Source: Shewanella waksmanii ATCC BAA-643
GTDB lineage: Bacteria; Pseudomonadota; Gammaproteobacteria; Enterobacterales; Shewanellaceae
Assembly: GCF_000518805.1 (NCBI RefSeq)
Contig: NZ_JAEH01000005.1
Location: 160,875-224,874, forward strand
Direction: 5' to 3'
DNA length: 64,000 bases
The notes below the pieces were generated by a model. That model did not search any database, was not told the origin of the DNA, and saw only the letters and a list, made by a program, of their open reading frames with translations. This document shows positions 46,948 to 57,994 of the stretch, piece after piece. Position 1 is the first letter of the stretch. Each line of letters begins with the position of its first letter. Both the position numbers and the translations under genes were made by a program.

Positions 46948-47685
46948 ATGCAGATAAAAACCATAGAAAAGAGCGTCATTGCATACTGCCAAGACACACC
47001 AAGCTGTATCAGTCCGCTTTGGTTTACTGCAGCCTTTTGGCACCAGCATAGCGCGGTTACCGGCTCGTCAACGGGTCGTTATACCACTTGGTTTGTTGAC
47101 CCGACAGTGATTGACGTTCAATCCAATGCCAATTGGGTATTGCGTCACTATTACCGTGGGGGCTTGATGGAGAAGTTAAGCCGTGATGCCTACTTGTACA
47201 CGGGGTTAACGCGTACCCGAGCCGTTGCCGAATTGGCATTGTTAGAGCAGCTATATCAAGAAGGGTTTAACGTCCCTAAACCAATCGCGGCACAAATTAC
47301 TCGCCAGGGGCTGCATTATCGCGGCGATATTATTATCGAGCGGGTAAGCGGTGCAAAAGATCTCGTCGCCTATCTCACTGAAACCGCCATGACCACGCCA
47401 CAGTGGCGCGCATTAGGTGAACTGATTGCCACTTTTCATCAGCGTGGGGTGTACCATGCTGACCTTAATGCCAAAAATATCCTTATCAGTGGCGATGAGT
47501 TTTATCTGATTGATTTCGATCGTGGCTGCATCAAATCGCCGCATTCCAGCTGGCAGCAAGCCAACATTAAGCGCTTGCTACGCTCATTCAACAAAGAGAA
47601 GCTAAAACAGTCAACGTTGGATTTCGATATGGCGCAGTGGCAAGCACTCCTTGATGGCTACAACCACGTATCAAGTCAAAAGTAA
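46948..47685 (+). CDS. kdkA: 3-deoxy-D-manno-octulosonic acid kinase KdkA
   Basis: A 245-residue Kdo kinase of the WaaP/protein-kinase-like fold. VLRHYYRGGLMEKLSRDAYLY holds the ATP-binding region, VYHADLNAKNILI the catalytic loop (Asp and Asn), and FYLIDFDRGCIK the metal-binding DFD. It phosphorylates the Kdo of lipid A precursors at O4, as in Haemophilus and Vibrio, which typically carry a single Kdo. It is convergent with waaA, 3 bases apart. Confidence 0.92.
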   Translation: MQIKTIEKSVIAYCQDTPSCISPLWFTAAFWHQHSAVTGSSTGRYTTWFVDPTVIDVQSNANWVLRHYYRGGLMEKLSRDAYLYTGLTRTRAVAELALLEQLYQEGFNVPKPIAAQITRQGLHYRGDIIIERVSGAKDLVAYLTETAMTTPQWRALGELIATFHQRGVYHADLNAKNILISGDEFYLIDFDRGCIKSPHSSWQQANIKRLLRSFNKEKLKQSTLDFDMAQWQALLDGYNHVSSQK

Positions 47686-47688
47686 CCG

Positions 47689-48948
47689 CTATAATTGCGC
47701 AGCAATCAAATCAAACTGCTGGGTTAACGCGCCTTTATTATTGGCCAACACATCAAGGCCTGCTTGGCTCGCTTGCTGGTGCAACTGTGGCTGCTTAAAC
47801 TTGCTGATTAGCTGCTGAGCTAACATCTCGCCATCATCAATCACGCTCAGGCTGCCGGCCTGCTGCAGCAACTGCGTGATCTCGGCAAAATCCCAATGTT
47901 GTGGTCCAACATAGACAGGTAAGCCCAGCGCAGCCGGCTCCAGTGGGTTATGGCCACCGTTATCAATTAAGGTACCGCCGACAAAAGCTTGATCTGCTGC
48001 GCCATAGAACATCAACAGCTCGCCCATCGTGTCCCCTAAAACCACTTGGGTAGCAGCTGTTACAGCTTGCTGACTGCTACGGCGACTGACACTTAAATTT
48101 ACCGCACTCACCGCCTCTGCCGCGGCGTCAAACTGCTCAGGATGACGAGGTACCATTACCATCAACGCATTGGGGAACTCAGTCAGTAAATGCTGATGAG
48201 CCGCAAGCATGGCGGCAAACTCTCCCGGATGAACACTGCCAGCAATCCATATCGGACGCTGCTGTGCTTGCCAAGTTTGGCGTAATGTCTGGGCTTGTAA
48301 GCTCAAATCTGCTGAAATGTTTAAATCGAATTTTAAGCTGCCTGTCACCTTAACCTTGTCAGGCGCAACTCCCAGTGCCACAAAACGCTCAGCGGTCTTG
48401 TTATCCTGCGCCAAGATACCATCAAGCAAACCTAGCATAGGCAACGACAACTTGGGTCGTCGTTGGTATTGCTGAGCCGATTTATCAGATAAGCGTGCAT
48501 TGGCAAGCATGAGTTTCACGCCATTTTTGTGCGAGTAATGCAGTAAATTTGGCCACAACTCGGTCTCCATAATCACACAAACACGCGGTGAGACCTGGGC
48601 AAGAAAGCGACGTGTACAAACCGGAATATCAAACGGTAGATAACAATGCTGAACTTGATCACCTAACGCTTTAACCACTTCGGTTGACCCGGTTGGACTC
48701 GTGGTTGTCACCGTAATGGTCAATTGGGGGTGCAGTTGCATAATCCGTTTTATCAGCGGCAATGCGGCTAATGTCTCCCCCATAGAAACACAATGGAATA
48801 GCAAGTCAGTCTGTTGCAAGGAGCTGCACCCAAAACGCTCGCCCCAACGTTGACGGTAACTCGGACTTTTAAACCCGCGTACCAGTAAATACAGCACCAA
48901 CAAAGGTGAAATAACATATAGGATCACTGAATAGACAAAACGATTCAT
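47689..48948 (-). CDS. waaA: Kdo transferase WaaA (KdtA)
   Basis: A 419-residue membrane-anchored GT30 enzyme: N-terminal membrane segment VYSVILYVISPLLVLYLLVRG, then WGERFG, FHCVSMGETLAALPLIKRI with the catalytic Glu, TTTSPTGSTEV, METELWPNLLHYSHKNGVKLMLANARLSDKS (in pieces), and QAFVGGTLIDNGGHNPLEPAALGLPVY. It transfers Kdo to lipid IVA. ATG 48948 was preferred; a TTG seven codons earlier is possible. Confidence 0.95.
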   Translation of the reverse strand: MNRFVYSVILYVISPLLVLYLLVRGFKSPSYRQRWGERFGCSSLQQTDLLFHCVSMGETLAALPLIKRIMQLHPQLTITVTTTSPTGSTEVVKALGDQVQHCYLPFDIPVCTRRFLAQVSPRVCVIMETELWPNLLHYSHKNGVKLMLANARLSDKSAQQYQRRPKLSLPMLGLLDGILAQDNKTAERFVALGVAPDKVKVTGSLKFDLNISADLSLQAQTLRQTWQAQQRPIWIAGSVHPGEFAAMLAAHQHLLTEFPNALMVMVPRHPEQFDAAAEAVSAVNLSVSRRSSQQAVTAATQVVLGDTMGELLMFYGAADQAFVGGTLIDNGGHNPLEPAALGLPVYVGPQHWDFAEITQLLQQAGSLSVIDDGEMLAQQLISKFKQPQLHQQASQAGLDVLANNKGALTQQFDLIAAQL

Positions 48949-49094
48949 AAATTGTGTACTTACAGTCAAATTGGGGCGCTAATGGCGCAATTCTAACATA
49001 AGCCAGCATAATATCTGCGATTGCGCTGTTAAGGCTTGCGTTCAGAGTAAAGATTGTTAATGATAACGACAAATGAAAAAGGATTGCTAACTCG

Positions 49095-49733
49095 ATGAAA
49101 ACCAGCGAAAAGATTGTGCATGGAAGCTTAAAGTTATTTAACGAGCACGGTGAGCGCAGCATCACTACCAATCATATCGCCGCAGACCTTGGCATCAGTC
49201 CAGGTAATTTGTACTATCATTTCAAGAACAAAGAAGACATTATCCAGTCTATTTTTTCTTTGTACGAAGCCAAATTACAAGTCGGTTTTCAACCCTATGT
49301 GGACCAACAGGTGGACGTGGAATTGTTGGTTGGGTATTTCGATACCATGTTCGATATTCTTTGGCATTTTCGCTTCATGTACACCAATATCACCGACATC
49401 CTCAATCGTGACCAAACCCTTCTCGCACGTTATCTGGTGGTTCAAGAGCAAGCCCTGGCACGCTCAAGTGCCATTCTCGCCAATCTTAAAAAAGATGGCT
49501 TATTAGAAATTGAAGACGCTGATATTAGCCCACTAGCAGACACCATGCGCATGATTGCCTGTTTTTGGATTGGGTATAAACAAACCCACTTAAGTACCGT
49601 CACCATCGACAAAGCCGTCATCTATCAAGGACTGCTGCGGGTCATCATGTTACTTAAAGCGCATTCGACTGCCAGCTCTTTGCCGACATTTCAACGCCTA
49701 GAGCAACATTATCGCCAGTTAGCCAATGCTTGA
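49095..49733 (+). CDS. TetR-family regulator, tandem paralogue 1
   Basis: A 212-residue regulator with the TetR helix-turn-helix SITTNHIAADLGISPGNLYYHFKNKEDII (residues about 21-49) and an all-helical ligand domain. It is a close paralogue of the next gene: the first 50 residues are nearly identical and the rest remains clearly related. The ligand and targets are unknown; no operator dyad was recognised. Confidence 0.9.
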   Translation: MKTSEKIVHGSLKLFNEHGERSITTNHIAADLGISPGNLYYHFKNKEDIIQSIFSLYEAKLQVGFQPYVDQQVDVELLVGYFDTMFDILWHFRFMYTNITDILNRDQTLLARYLVVQEQALARSSAILANLKKDGLLEIEDADISPLADTMRMIACFWIGYKQTHLSTVTIDKAVIYQGLLRVIMLLKAHSTASSLPTFQRLEQHYRQLANA

Positions 49734-49866
49734 GTGGTCTGAGTAGCCTTAGTCAATACTTTACTGATAAATTGGTGCAATCAGCATAGTGTTGATTGCC
49801 CAGCTCCACGAGGTAAAGCAATTTGACACTAAGGTCACTAGCGACATAAGAGTGAACAGGAACACC

Positions 49867-50526
49867 ATGAAAACCCGCGATAAAATAGTTCATGCCAGCC
49901 TAGCGTTGTTCAACGAACACGGTGAGCGCAGTATCACCACCAACCACATTGCCGCCCATTTAGGCATCAGTCCTGGTAATTTGTACTATCACTTTCGCAA
50001 CAAAGAAGACATCATCCGCTCGATATTTAACTTATATCAAGAGCATTTGACTGCGGGATTTCAGCCCTACGAAGATGAAGAGGTCAGCATTGATTTGTTG
50101 ATGGGCTATTTCGATGCGCTGTTTTATACCCTATGGGAATTCCGCTTCATGTACGCCAACTTAGTGATCATTCTTGGCCGTGATGCAGAGTTGAATCAGC
50201 TCTACGCGCAAACCCATCAAACCTTTCTGCAACGAGCCTCACAAATCCTGGTCAAGCTAAAACAAGATGGTGTACTCGATATTGCCGATGAAGAGATCAC
50301 CCCCTTAACTGACACAATTCGTATGGTGGCGTGTTTTTGGATCAGCAATCGCCTCACCCATCACGCTGATCACAGTCAGATTACCAAAACATCACTTTAC
50401 GAAGGGCTCTTACGGGTCATTATGATTTTTAAGGCCTATGCCACACCGTCAGCCAAAGCGACATTTTTGAAGGTCGAGCAACACTATCAACAACTCGCTA
50501 AGCAACAAGCACAGCAAGTCGCATAA
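49867..50526 (+). CDS. TetR-family regulator, tandem paralogue 2
   Basis: A 219-residue TetR protein with helix-turn-helix SITTNHIAAHLGISPGNLYYHFRNKEDII. ATG 49867 aligns exactly with the start of the first paralogue (MKTRDKIVHASLALFNEHGER against MKTSEKIVHGSLKLFNEHGER), whereas the longer frame from 49789 does not. The pair arose by tandem duplication; the C-terminal ligand domains have diverged more than the DNA-binding domains, so they may read different signals at similar sites. Confidence 0.9.
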   Translation: MKTRDKIVHASLALFNEHGERSITTNHIAAHLGISPGNLYYHFRNKEDIIRSIFNLYQEHLTAGFQPYEDEEVSIDLLMGYFDALFYTLWEFRFMYANLVIILGRDAELNQLYAQTHQTFLQRASQILVKLKQDGVLDIADEEITPLTDTIRMVACFWISNRLTHHADHSQITKTSLYEGLLRVIMIFKAYATPSAKATFLKVEQHYQQLAKQQAQQVA

Positions 50527-50924
50527 ACCACACTTGGGCTATTCCCTTCAGCTGCCGCAACCACACTTGTTGGCAGCTGAATGTTATTTTTCGCATTAGT
50601 TTTTGTTATCTAAAAGTGATGAATGCACGATCTTAGGTAATCCCACAAAAAAAGAGTGTCTGCTTACCTTAGTTTAAGGTTAGAATTCGGCCACTTTAAC
50701 GTTGTTTTTAACTAAAGAAGCCATCGCAATTTTGCCGGAAATCTGGGGCGATAATGAATACCCTCAAGGTGTTATCAGCAATATTTAGGTGATATGGCTA
50801 ATGTAAACACAACGGGCAACAACCAATACCCATGCACTCACTACACCAATTGAGCGAATCTTCGCTATGATTAGTCGAATACTTAGTGAGCAAAACTAGA
50901 ACAATTAAGTGAAGGAGACAGCAG
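50527..50924 (+). promoter_or_regulatory. Leader region of kbl-tdh
   Basis: 398 bases without a gene. A short hairpin ACCTTA-GTT-TAAGGT (50666-50680) and several A/T-rich stretches are visible. The region presumably holds the kbl-tdh promoter; in E. coli that operon is controlled by Lrp. No riboswitch or terminator is recognised. Confidence 0.3.
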
Positions 50925-52118
50925 GTGTCTACGACCTCATTCTACAATCAAATCAATCAGCAGCTTGCCGATACCAAGGCTGAAGGCCTATACAAAAGTG
51001 AGCGTGTCATTGTATCTGCGCAGCAAACTGAAATTGAAGTTAATGGCCATGAAGTAATGAACTTTTGCGCCAACAACTACTTAGGTTTAGCCAATCACCC
51101 TGAACTAGTTAAAGCGGCACAGTCTGGCTTAGATAAGCACGGTTTCGGGATGGCATCTGTACGCTTTATTTGTGGTACTCAAGATATCCATAAGCAACTT
51201 GAAGCCAGTTTAAGTGAGTTTTTGGGTATGGAAGATACCATTTTGTATTCTTCTTGCTTTGACGCTAATGCAGGCTTGTTCGAGACTTTGCTTAGTGCTG
51301 AAGACGCCATTATTTCTGACGCATTGAACCACGCTTCAATTATTGATGGTGTGCGTTTATGTAAAGCTAAACGTTTTCGTTATGCCAACAATGATATGGC
51401 AGACTTAGAAACTCAACTTAAAGCGGCAAAAGAGGCCGGTGCACGTCATATCCTTATTGCGACCGATGGCGTGTTCTCTATGGACGGTGTGATTGCCAAC
51501 CTAAAAGGGGTTTGTGACTTAGCAGACAAATATGGCGCACTGGTCATGGTTGATGATTCTCATGCTGTAGGCTTTGTCGGCAATGAAGGTCGCGGCACCC
51601 ATGAATATTGCGAAGTGATGGATCGCGTCGATATCATCACCGGTACGTTAGGTAAAGCATTAGGCGGAGCATCTGGCGGTTTCACTTCAGGTAAGAAAGA
51701 GGTGATTGACTGGTTGCGTCAACGTTCACGTCCATACCTTTTCTCTAACTCGCTTGCACCTTCTATTGTCACCGCGTCAATCCATGTTCTTGAAATGCTC
51801 AAGTCTGGCCAAGCATTGCGCGAAGCTGTATGGGAAAATAGTCGCTACTTCCGCGAGCAAATGACTGCGGCAGGTTTCACACTTGGTGGCGCCGACCATG
51901 CCATCATTCCAGTGATGATTGGCGATGCTAAATTGGCCAGCGATTTCGCTAACCGCCTGCTAGAAGAACACATTTATGTTATTGGCTTCTCTTTCCCTGT
52001 TGTACCTAAAGGCCAAGCACGTATTCGTACACAAATGTCAGCAGCGCACACTAAAGCACAGCTAGATAGAGCAATCGAAGCCTTTACCCGTATCGCCAAA
52101 GAGATGGACATTATTTAG
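50925..52118 (+). CDS. kbl: Glycine C-acetyltransferase (KBL ligase)
   Basis: A 397-residue PLP enzyme cleaving 2-amino-3-ketobutyrate with CoA to glycine and acetyl-CoA. Family strings: [48 protein letters not shown], and the PLP-lysine site [14 protein letters not shown]. The start is GTG at 50925 with AAGGAG seven bases ahead. It is the first gene of the threonine-degradation operon with tdh. Confidence 0.96.
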   Translation: MSTTSFYNQINQQLADTKAEGLYKSERVIVSAQQTEIEVNGHEVMNFCANNYLGLANHPELVKAAQSGLDKHGFGMASVRFICGTQDIHKQLEASLSEFLGMEDTILYSSCFDANAGLFETLLSAEDAIISDALNHASIIDGVRLCKAKRFRYANNDMADLETQLKAAKEAGARHILIATDGVFSMDGVIANLKGVCDLADKYGALVMVDDSHAVGFVGNEGRGTHEYCEVMDRVDIITGTLGKALGGASGGFTSGKKEVIDWLRQRSRPYLFSNSLAPSIVTASIHVLEMLKSGQALREAVWENSRYFREQMTAAGFTLGGADHAIIPVMIGDAKLASDFANRLLEEHIYVIGFSFPVVPKGQARIRTQMSAAHTKAQLDRAIEAFTRIAKEMDII

Positions 52119-52127
52119 GAGTTCGTC

Positions 52128-53153
52128 ATGAAAGCATTAAGTAAACTTAAGCCTGAAGAAGGCATCTGGATGGTCGATGCACCAGAGCCAGAGCTAGGGC
52201 ATAACGACTTACTGATTAAGATCAGCAAAACCGCTATCTGTGGCACCGATGTACATATCTATAACTGGGACGAGTGGTCACAAAATACCATTCCTGTTCC
52301 TATGGTTGTCGGCCACGAATATGTGGGCGAAGTGGTTGGTATTGGTCAAGAAGTCCGTGGATTCAGCCTAGGTGACCGCGTATCGGGTGAAGGTCATATT
52401 ACCTGTGGTCACTGCCGTAACTGCCGTGCGGGCCGCACACATTTGTGCCGTAATACCTCAGGTGTCGGCGTCAACCGTGATGGTGCGTTCGCCGAGTACT
52501 TGGTGATCCCAGCCTTTAACGCTTTTAAGATCCCTGACGATATTTCTGATGACTTAGCGGCCATCTTTGACCCCTTCGGCAATGCCGTACATACCGCACT
52601 ATCATTTGATTTAGTCGGTGAAGATGTAATGATCACCGGTGCAGGCCCTATTGGTATTATGGCTGCCGCGGTCTGTAAACACGTGGGCGCACGCCATGTT
52701 GTGATCACCGATGTGAATGAATACCGCCTAGATTTGGCCAAGAAAATGGGCGCAACCCGCACCGTTAACGTGGCAACGGAAAAACTAGAAGATGTGATGA
52801 GCGAATTGGGGATGACAGAAGGCTTTGATGTCGGGCTGGAAATGTCCGGCGTACCCGCAGCTTTTCACTCTATGCTCGATACCATGAACCATGGCGGTAA
52901 AATTGCCATGCTCGGTATTCCTGGTGGCGAAATGGCCATTGACTGGAGTAAGGTGATCTTTAAAGGCCTAGTGATCAAAGGCATTTATGGGCGTGAAATG
53001 TTTGAAACATGGTACAAAATGGCCAGTTTGATTCAATCTGGCTTAGATATCTCTCCTATTATCACCCATCACTACAACATCGATGACTTCCAGCAAGGTT
53101 TCGATGCCATGCGTTCGGGGCAGTCAGGCAAAGTCATTCTCGATTGGCGTTAA
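52128..53153 (+). CDS. tdh: L-threonine 3-dehydrogenase
   Basis: A 341-residue zinc-dependent medium-chain dehydrogenase. Catalytic zinc ligands in [13 protein letters not shown] and GHEYVGEV; structural zinc in [18 protein letters not shown]-binding [12 protein letters not shown]. It oxidises threonine to 2-amino-3-ketobutyrate for Kbl. It lies 9 bases after kbl. Length equals E. coli Tdh. Confidence 0.97.
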   Translation: MKALSKLKPEEGIWMVDAPEPELGHNDLLIKISKTAICGTDVHIYNWDEWSQNTIPVPMVVGHEYVGEVVGIGQEVRGFSLGDRVSGEGHITCGHCRNCRAGRTHLCRNTSGVGVNRDGAFAEYLVIPAFNAFKIPDDISDDLAAIFDPFGNAVHTALSFDLVGEDVMITGAGPIGIMAAAVCKHVGARHVVITDVNEYRLDLAKKMGATRTVNVATEKLEDVMSELGMTEGFDVGLEMSGVPAAFHSMLDTMNHGGKIAMLGIPGGEMAIDWSKVIFKGLVIKGIYGREMFETWYKMASLIQSGLDISPIITHHYNIDDFQQGFDAMRSGQSGKVILDWR

Positions 53154-53164
53154 TTTGCCAGTGC

Positions 53165-53194
53165 ATAAGGAGCTGTACACCTGCAGCTCCTTAT
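53165..53194 (+). terminator. Hairpin after tdh
   Basis: ATAAGGAGCTG / CAGCTCCTTAT form an 11-bp stem with an 8-base loop directly after tdh. There is no long T run, so termination may be partial. Confidence 0.55.
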
Positions 53195-53237
53195 TGCACA
53201 CTATGCTGCATTAGCAAAGATTCATTCAGGAAGTACC

Positions 53238-53540
53238 ATGTCTGCTTTTCAGCACCTCAGCGTTAACCAACTCATTCAAATGAGCGAACAGAGCCAACCA
53301 CAAATTGTTGATATCCGTGATGCCGCTAGCTTTGAAGCCGGCAATATCCCGCAATCAATCAACCTCACTAATGAAAATTTAGCGCAATTTATTGGCGATG
53401 CCGATATGGACCAGCCATTAGTCGTGGTTTGCTATCACGGCATCAGCAGCCAAAGTGCGGCAACCTACCTCAATGAGCAAGGTTTCGATGATGTATATAG
53501 CCTCGATGGTGGTTTTCAGGCTTGGCGAGAACAGTTATAG
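53238..53540 (+). CDS. glpE: Thiosulfate sulfurtransferase GlpE (rhodanese)
   Basis: A 100-residue single-domain rhodanese. The active-site cysteine lies in [17 protein letters not shown], and the domain start [22 protein letters not shown] is typical. It transfers sulfane sulfur, in vitro from thiosulfate to cyanide or thioredoxin. It precedes glpG as in E. coli, although glpR and glpD are not here. Confidence 0.92.
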   Translation: MSAFQHLSVNQLIQMSEQSQPQIVDIRDAASFEAGNIPQSINLTNENLAQFIGDADMDQPLVVVCYHGISSQSAATYLNEQGFDDVYSLDGGFQAWREQL

Positions 53541-53578
53541 TTCAAGCTATTACTCCTAAAACGCGTTAAGGATTACCT

Positions 53579-54430
53579 ATGTGGGAAATCGGTCACCTGC
53601 CTAACCCAAGGGCAGCGCAAGCCTTAGTCGATTACCTCAAAGGTCAAGGCGTTGATTGCCAAATACATCCTGTTGCCGAAGGGGTCATGCTTACCGTTAG
53701 CGATGAAACCCATCTGCACCGAGCGCAAACAGAGTATCAAGCCTTTTTAGCTAACCCCTATGATGAGAAGTATTTACAGGCTTCGTGGGACAACGGCTCA
53801 ACCCAAACCAAATTTGATTATGGTGCGCCCTCATTGCAGCTCTTTAGTCAGTTTATTACTGGTGCAGGGCCGCTGACACTCGCTGTGATAGCCATTTGCA
53901 GCCTAATTTTTATTGGCTTCAATATTGGTTTTGCAAACCAAATTTTCGAGCAGCTAGCGTTTTTTGGCGCTGTACCTCAGGCCGAATTTAGCCAATTCTG
54001 GCGGGTGTTTACTCCAAGCTTGATGCATTTCTCTGCGCTACATATCATCTTCAACTTATTGTGGTGGTGGTATTTGGGCGGCAAGATAGAAAACCGCATT
54101 GGCCTAGCGCCGCTAGCCATCATACTGGTGGTTGCCGGTACTTTACCCAATATAGTGCAATATTATATGACCGGTCCCAACTTTGGCGGCCTCTCCGGGG
54201 TTGTCTATGCCGTGTTTGGGTACACCTGGATAATGGGCACCCGCGCACCACAGTGCGGCATCAGTTTACCGCGCGCCTATGTAGGTTTCATGTTGGTATG
54301 GTTGGTACTTGGCTTTACCGATATGTTTGGCTTATCCATCGCCAATGGCGCCCACTTAGGTGGCTTGCTAGTGGGCATGCTACAAGGGTTTATCGACAGT
54401 CAACGTCGCCGGGCTAACTCCGCGCCCTAG
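53579..54430 (+). CDS. glpG: Rhomboid intramembrane protease GlpG
   Basis: A 283-residue membrane protease. An N-terminal cytoplasmic domain (about residues 1-75) precedes six membrane segments. The Ser-His dyad is S206 in GGLSGVVYAVFGY and H259 in NGAHLGGLLVG; HFSALHIIFNLLWWWYLGG carries the conserved HxxxN-type region and oxyanion residues. All catalytic residues are intact. Follows glpE by 38 bases. Confidence 0.95.
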   Translation: MWEIGHLPNPRAAQALVDYLKGQGVDCQIHPVAEGVMLTVSDETHLHRAQTEYQAFLANPYDEKYLQASWDNGSTQTKFDYGAPSLQLFSQFITGAGPLTLAVIAICSLIFIGFNIGFANQIFEQLAFFGAVPQAEFSQFWRVFTPSLMHFSALHIIFNLLWWWYLGGKIENRIGLAPLAIILVVAGTLPNIVQYYMTGPNFGGLSGVVYAVFGYTWIMGTRAPQCGISLPRAYVGFMLVWLVLGFTDMFGLSIANGAHLGGLLVGMLQGFIDSQRRRANSAP

Positions 54431-54679
54431 CGGGTTTGTAGATTTGTTCATTAAAACCAATTGCTATAGATCTATTTGTTTTAACCAAACTGTAACAAAC
54501 TGCTTGATCTGTCTATTTTTCATGCTAAGTTAGTGCATCGACTTTGTTGTGGGGAAATATGCGTCGCAGTCAAGTCGATTTACACGACAAAAAAATAATA
54601 AGTCCACAAATTAGAATTATTTGTCAAGAAGTCTTATCTAGTTCACACTTTTATTTTTTTCAACTATAAATCAGCAAGT

Positions 54680-54752
54680 TAAGATCCACACTCCGTAGCC
54701 TTATCTAAGTCTATGGATCTTATCCTATTTTTAGCTCACAGACTTATCCACA
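54680..54752. promoter_or_regulatory. polA upstream region: inverted repeat and DnaA box
   Basis: The 407-base gap before polA contains a long-range inverted repeat TAAGATCCA (54680-54688) / TGGATCTTA (54714-54722) and a perfect DnaA box TTATCCACA (54744-54752). The box lies about 85 bases before the polA ATG and could link polA expression to DnaA, but one box occurs easily by chance. The remainder is AT-rich with no gene. Confidence 0.4.
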
Positions 54753-54837
54753 GGCAGTGGATGATTTTTGCGTGGCCGAAATCCTCTGTCTGTGGCATGC
54801 TAGCGCCATCATAGAATTGCCAAATCGAAACAACTAT

Positions 54838-57588
54838 ATGCCTACTATTGCCGATAACCCGCTGATCCTTGTGGATGGTTCTTCCTATCTATACCGTGCT
54901 TACTATGCACCACCACATTTAACGAACTCTAAAGGTGAAGCAACGGGGGCTGTTTACGGCGTGATTAATATGCTTCGCAGCTTATTGAATCAATATAAGC
55001 CAAGCCAAATGGCGGTTGTATTTGATGCAAAAGGCCCAACATTCCGCAATGAGATGTATGCGGAATATAAGGCTCAACGTCCACCCATGCCCGATGATTT
55101 GCGTAGCCAAATCGCCCCTCTTCATCAAATTATTAAAGCGCTTGGTCTGCCGCTAGTGAGTATTCCTGGCGTCGAAGCAGATGATGTTATCGGCACCATC
55201 GCCACCCAGGCGAGTAAAGAGGGTCGCGCGGTACTTATCAGCACTGGTGATAAAGATATGGCGCAATTGGTTGATGACAACGTCACCTTAATCAATACCA
55301 TGACCAATACTATCCTTGGCCCTGCTGAAGTCACTGAAAAGTTTGGTGTTGGCCCTGAACTCATTATCGACCTGTTGGCGCTACAAGGAGACAAGGCCGA
55401 TAACATTCCGGGTTTACCTGGTGTGGGCGAAAAAACCGCGCTAGCAATGCTCAACGGTGTTGGTGGCGTGGATGCGATATTAGCCAATCCAGAAAAAATG
55501 CCAGCACTCGGTTTCCGCGGCTCCAAAACTATGCCTGCAAAAATTGCTGAACATGGTGACATGCTAAAGTTATCTTACGAGCTCGCCACGATTAAATTGG
55601 ATGTAGAGCTTGAACAAGATTGGCACCAACTGAACATCAATGAGCCCAACAAAGATGAGTTGATAAAGTGCTACGGGGAAATGGAGTTTAAACGCTGGCT
55701 AGCAGAAGTACTTTCTAACAAGCCTGCTGCAACCGCAGACGATGGCGGTGAACAGGTTGCAGCATCGCCCGCTATTGAAGCAAATTACACCACCATTTTA
55801 ACCCTTGATGAACTTGATCAATGGATCGACAAGCTGTCCAACAGCGAGTTATTTGCCTTTGACACCGAAACCACTAGCTTAGATTACATGCAAGCGAAGT
55901 TAGTCGGGGTCTCTTTTGCTGTCAAAGCCGGTGAAGCGGCCTACCTGCCCCTTAACCACGACTACGTCGATGCGCCAGAACAGGTAGACGCAGACATTGC
56001 ACTGGCCAAGCTAAAGCCATTGCTAGAAGATCCACAGCTGAAGAAAGTTGGCCAAAATTTAAAATATGATATGAGCATATTGGCCAATGTAGGTATCACC
56101 CTCAAAGGGGTAGCATTTGACACTATGCTGGAGTCTTATGTATTTAATTCGGTTGCCTCGAAGCACAACATGGATGACCTGGCATTAAAGTACTTAGGTC
56201 ATAAGAATATCAGCTTTGAAGAGATTGCTGGTAAAGGTGCTAAACAGCTAACCTTTAACCAAATCCCACTAGAGACCGCCGGTCCTTATGCGGCCGAAGA
56301 TGCCGATATCACTCTACGTTTGCATCAGCATTTATGGCCTAGACTGGAAAAAGCCAGCGACCTAGCCAGTGTATTTACCGATATTGAACTGCCCTTACTG
56401 ACAATTCTTTCGCAAATAGAACGTGGTGGAGTGCTGATTGATAGCATGCTGCTTGGGCAACAAAGCGACGAATTGGCTCGCAAGATCGATGAACTTGAAC
56501 AACAAGCCTACGACATTGCCGGTGAAGAATTTAATCTTAGCTCTACCAAGCAGTTGCAAGCCTTGTTCTTCGAAAAATTAGGATACCCGGTAATCAAAAA
56601 AACCCCTAAAGGGGCACCATCAACCGCAGAAGAGGTGCTGGTTGAACTGGCTCTTGATTACCCTCTGCCTAAGATCATTTTGCAGCACCGCAGCCTGATT
56701 AAGCTGAAAAGTACCTACACTGATAAGCTCCCTTTGATGGTAAACGCCCAAACAGGACGAGTGCATACGAGTTACCATCAAGCAAATGCTGCGACCGGGC
56801 GCTTGTCTTCTAGCGAGCCCAACCTGCAAAATATCCCCATTCGTACAGAAGAGGGTCGCCGTATACGCCATGCCTTTATTGCAGCGCAGGGCCGTAAAGT
56901 ACTTGCCGCGGATTACTCACAAATTGAACTGCGTATTATGGCGCACTTGTCACAAGATAAAGGCTTATTGAGCGCGTTTGCTGCCGGTAAAGATATTCAC
57001 CGCGCAACTGCGGCAGAAGTGTTCGACGTCGATTTTACAGAAGTCACCACTGAACAACGCCGCCGTGCGAAAGCGGTTAACTTTGGTTTGATTTATGGCA
57101 TGTCTGCATTTGGATTAGCCAAGCAGCTCGATATTCCGCGTGCAGAAGCCCAAAAGTACATTGATACCTACTTTAAGCGTTACCCAGGGGTATTGAAGTA
57201 CATGGAAGATACTCGCGCAGAAGCTGCAGATCTTGGCTATGTTTCCACGTTATTTGGACGCAGACTGTATCTTCCTGCCATTAAGGATCGCAATGCGATG
57301 CGCCGTCAAGCTGCCGAGCGCGCCGCCATTAACGCGCCAATGCAAGGTACGGCTGCCGATATCATTAAGAAAGCTATGATTGATGTCGCTAAGTGGATTG
57401 CAGAAGAGACTCACGGTGAAATCACTATGATGATGCAGGTACACGATGAATTAGTGTTTGAAGTCGATAGCGAGCATGCTGAGGCACTGAAAAGCAAAGT
57501 CTGTGACATTATGGCCAAAGCTGCCAGTTTAGATGTCGAACTGCTTGCTGAAGCCGGTATCGGTGACAACTGGGAACAAGCGCACTAA
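54838..57588 (+). CDS. polA: DNA polymerase I
   Basis: A 916-residue Pol I with three domains. The N-terminal 5' nuclease (about 1-300) shows [37 protein letters not shown] and [12 protein letters not shown]. The 3'-5' exonuclease domain retains its metal ligands ([11 protein letters not shown]), so proofreading should be active. The polymerase domain has [32 protein letters not shown] (motif A), [16 protein letters not shown] (motif B) and [11 protein letters not shown] (motif C). ATG 54838 begins the family N-terminus; a frame from 54757 is longer but unsupported. Length is close to E. coli (928). Confidence 0.97.
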   Translation: MPTIADNPLILVDGSSYLYRAYYAPPHLTNSKGEATGAVYGVINMLRSLLNQYKPSQMAVVFDAKGPTFRNEMYAEYKAQRPPMPDDLRSQIAPLHQIIKALGLPLVSIPGVEADDVIGTIATQASKEGRAVLISTGDKDMAQLVDDNVTLINTMTNTILGPAEVTEKFGVGPELIIDLLALQGDKADNIPGLPGVGEKTALAMLNGVGGVDAILANPEKMPALGFRGSKTMPAKIAEHGDMLKLSYELATIKLDVELEQDWHQLNINEPNKDELIKCYGEMEFKRWLAEVLSNKPAATADDGGEQVAASPAIEANYTTILTLDELDQWIDKLSNSELFAFDTETTSLDYMQAKLVGVSFAVKAGEAAYLPLNHDYVDAPEQVDADIALAKLKPLLEDPQLKKVGQNLKYDMSILANVGITLKGVAFDTMLESYVFNSVASKHNMDDLALKYLGHKNISFEEIAGKGAKQLTFNQIPLETAGPYAAEDADITLRLHQHLWPRLEKASDLASVFTDIELPLLTILSQIERGGVLIDSMLLGQQSDELARKIDELEQQAYDIAGEEFNLSSTKQLQALFFEKLGYPVIKKTPKGAPSTAEEVLVELALDYPLPKIILQHRSLIKLKSTYTDKLPLMVNAQTGRVHTSYHQANAATGRLSSSEPNLQNIPIRTEEGRRIRHAFIAAQGRKVLAADYSQIELRIMAHLSQDKGLLSAFAAGKDIHRATAAEVFDVDFTEVTTEQRRRAKAVNFGLIYGMSAFGLAKQLDIPRAEAQKYIDTYFKRYPGVLKYMEDTRAEAADLGYVSTLFGRRLYLPAIKDRNAMRRQAAERAAINAPMQGTAADIIKKAMIDVAKWIAEETHGEITMMMQVHDELVFEVDSEHAEALKSKVCDIMAKAASLDVELLAEAGIGDNWEQAH

Positions 57589-57624
57589 ACCTCACTGCGC
57601 GAATCCAAACTCGAGTAAAAACGT

Positions 57625-57662
57625 AAAACGTCTCTAAAAGATCATTTTAGGGACGTTTTTTG
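57625..57662 (+). terminator. polA terminator
   Basis: AAAACGTCTCTAAAA / TTTTAGGGACGTTTTTT form a stem with one wobble pair and a short loop (GATCA), ending in a T run, 40 bases after polA. Confidence 0.85.
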
Positions 57663-57833
57663 TTTTATTGTGCGTAAGTTGCTCAAATATCGCTATAAAA
57701 TTGAAAATTTACTACCAAAATCCGCTCAAAAATCAGCCTACTCGTTAGATCTTGATCACATTATTGTCGTTTTTTACAAAAAACAGTTTTTCATATGCCG
57801 TCTAATGCGCTAATATTCTCTGCGTAGGGTACA

Positions 57834-57931
57834 GAGGTTAAGATGTTCTATCTTTCAGACCTTTTATTTCACTTTATAGTGACAGCCAAATTATGGCGCC
57901 CCAGCAGAGACTCTCTGCTGGGGCTTTTTTT
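57834..57931 (+). ncRNA. spf: Spot 42 small RNA
   Basis: The start GTAGGGTACAGAGG and the following TAAGATGTTCTATCTTTC match E. coli Spot 42 almost base for base, as does CAGACCTTTTA. A -10 element TAATAT (57821-57826) lies seven bases before. The RNA ends with GCCCCAGCAGAG / CTCTGCTGGGGC and seven T residues, about 98 bases in total (109 in E. coli). It lies after polA, its usual place. In E. coli it acts with Hfq on genes for carbon metabolism under CRP control. Confidence 0.95.
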
Positions 57932-57994
57932 CGTCTGTAATTTATTTTAGAGCAAATACTTCAAACTGTAACATAAATGCGCTATGCTGTGGTT

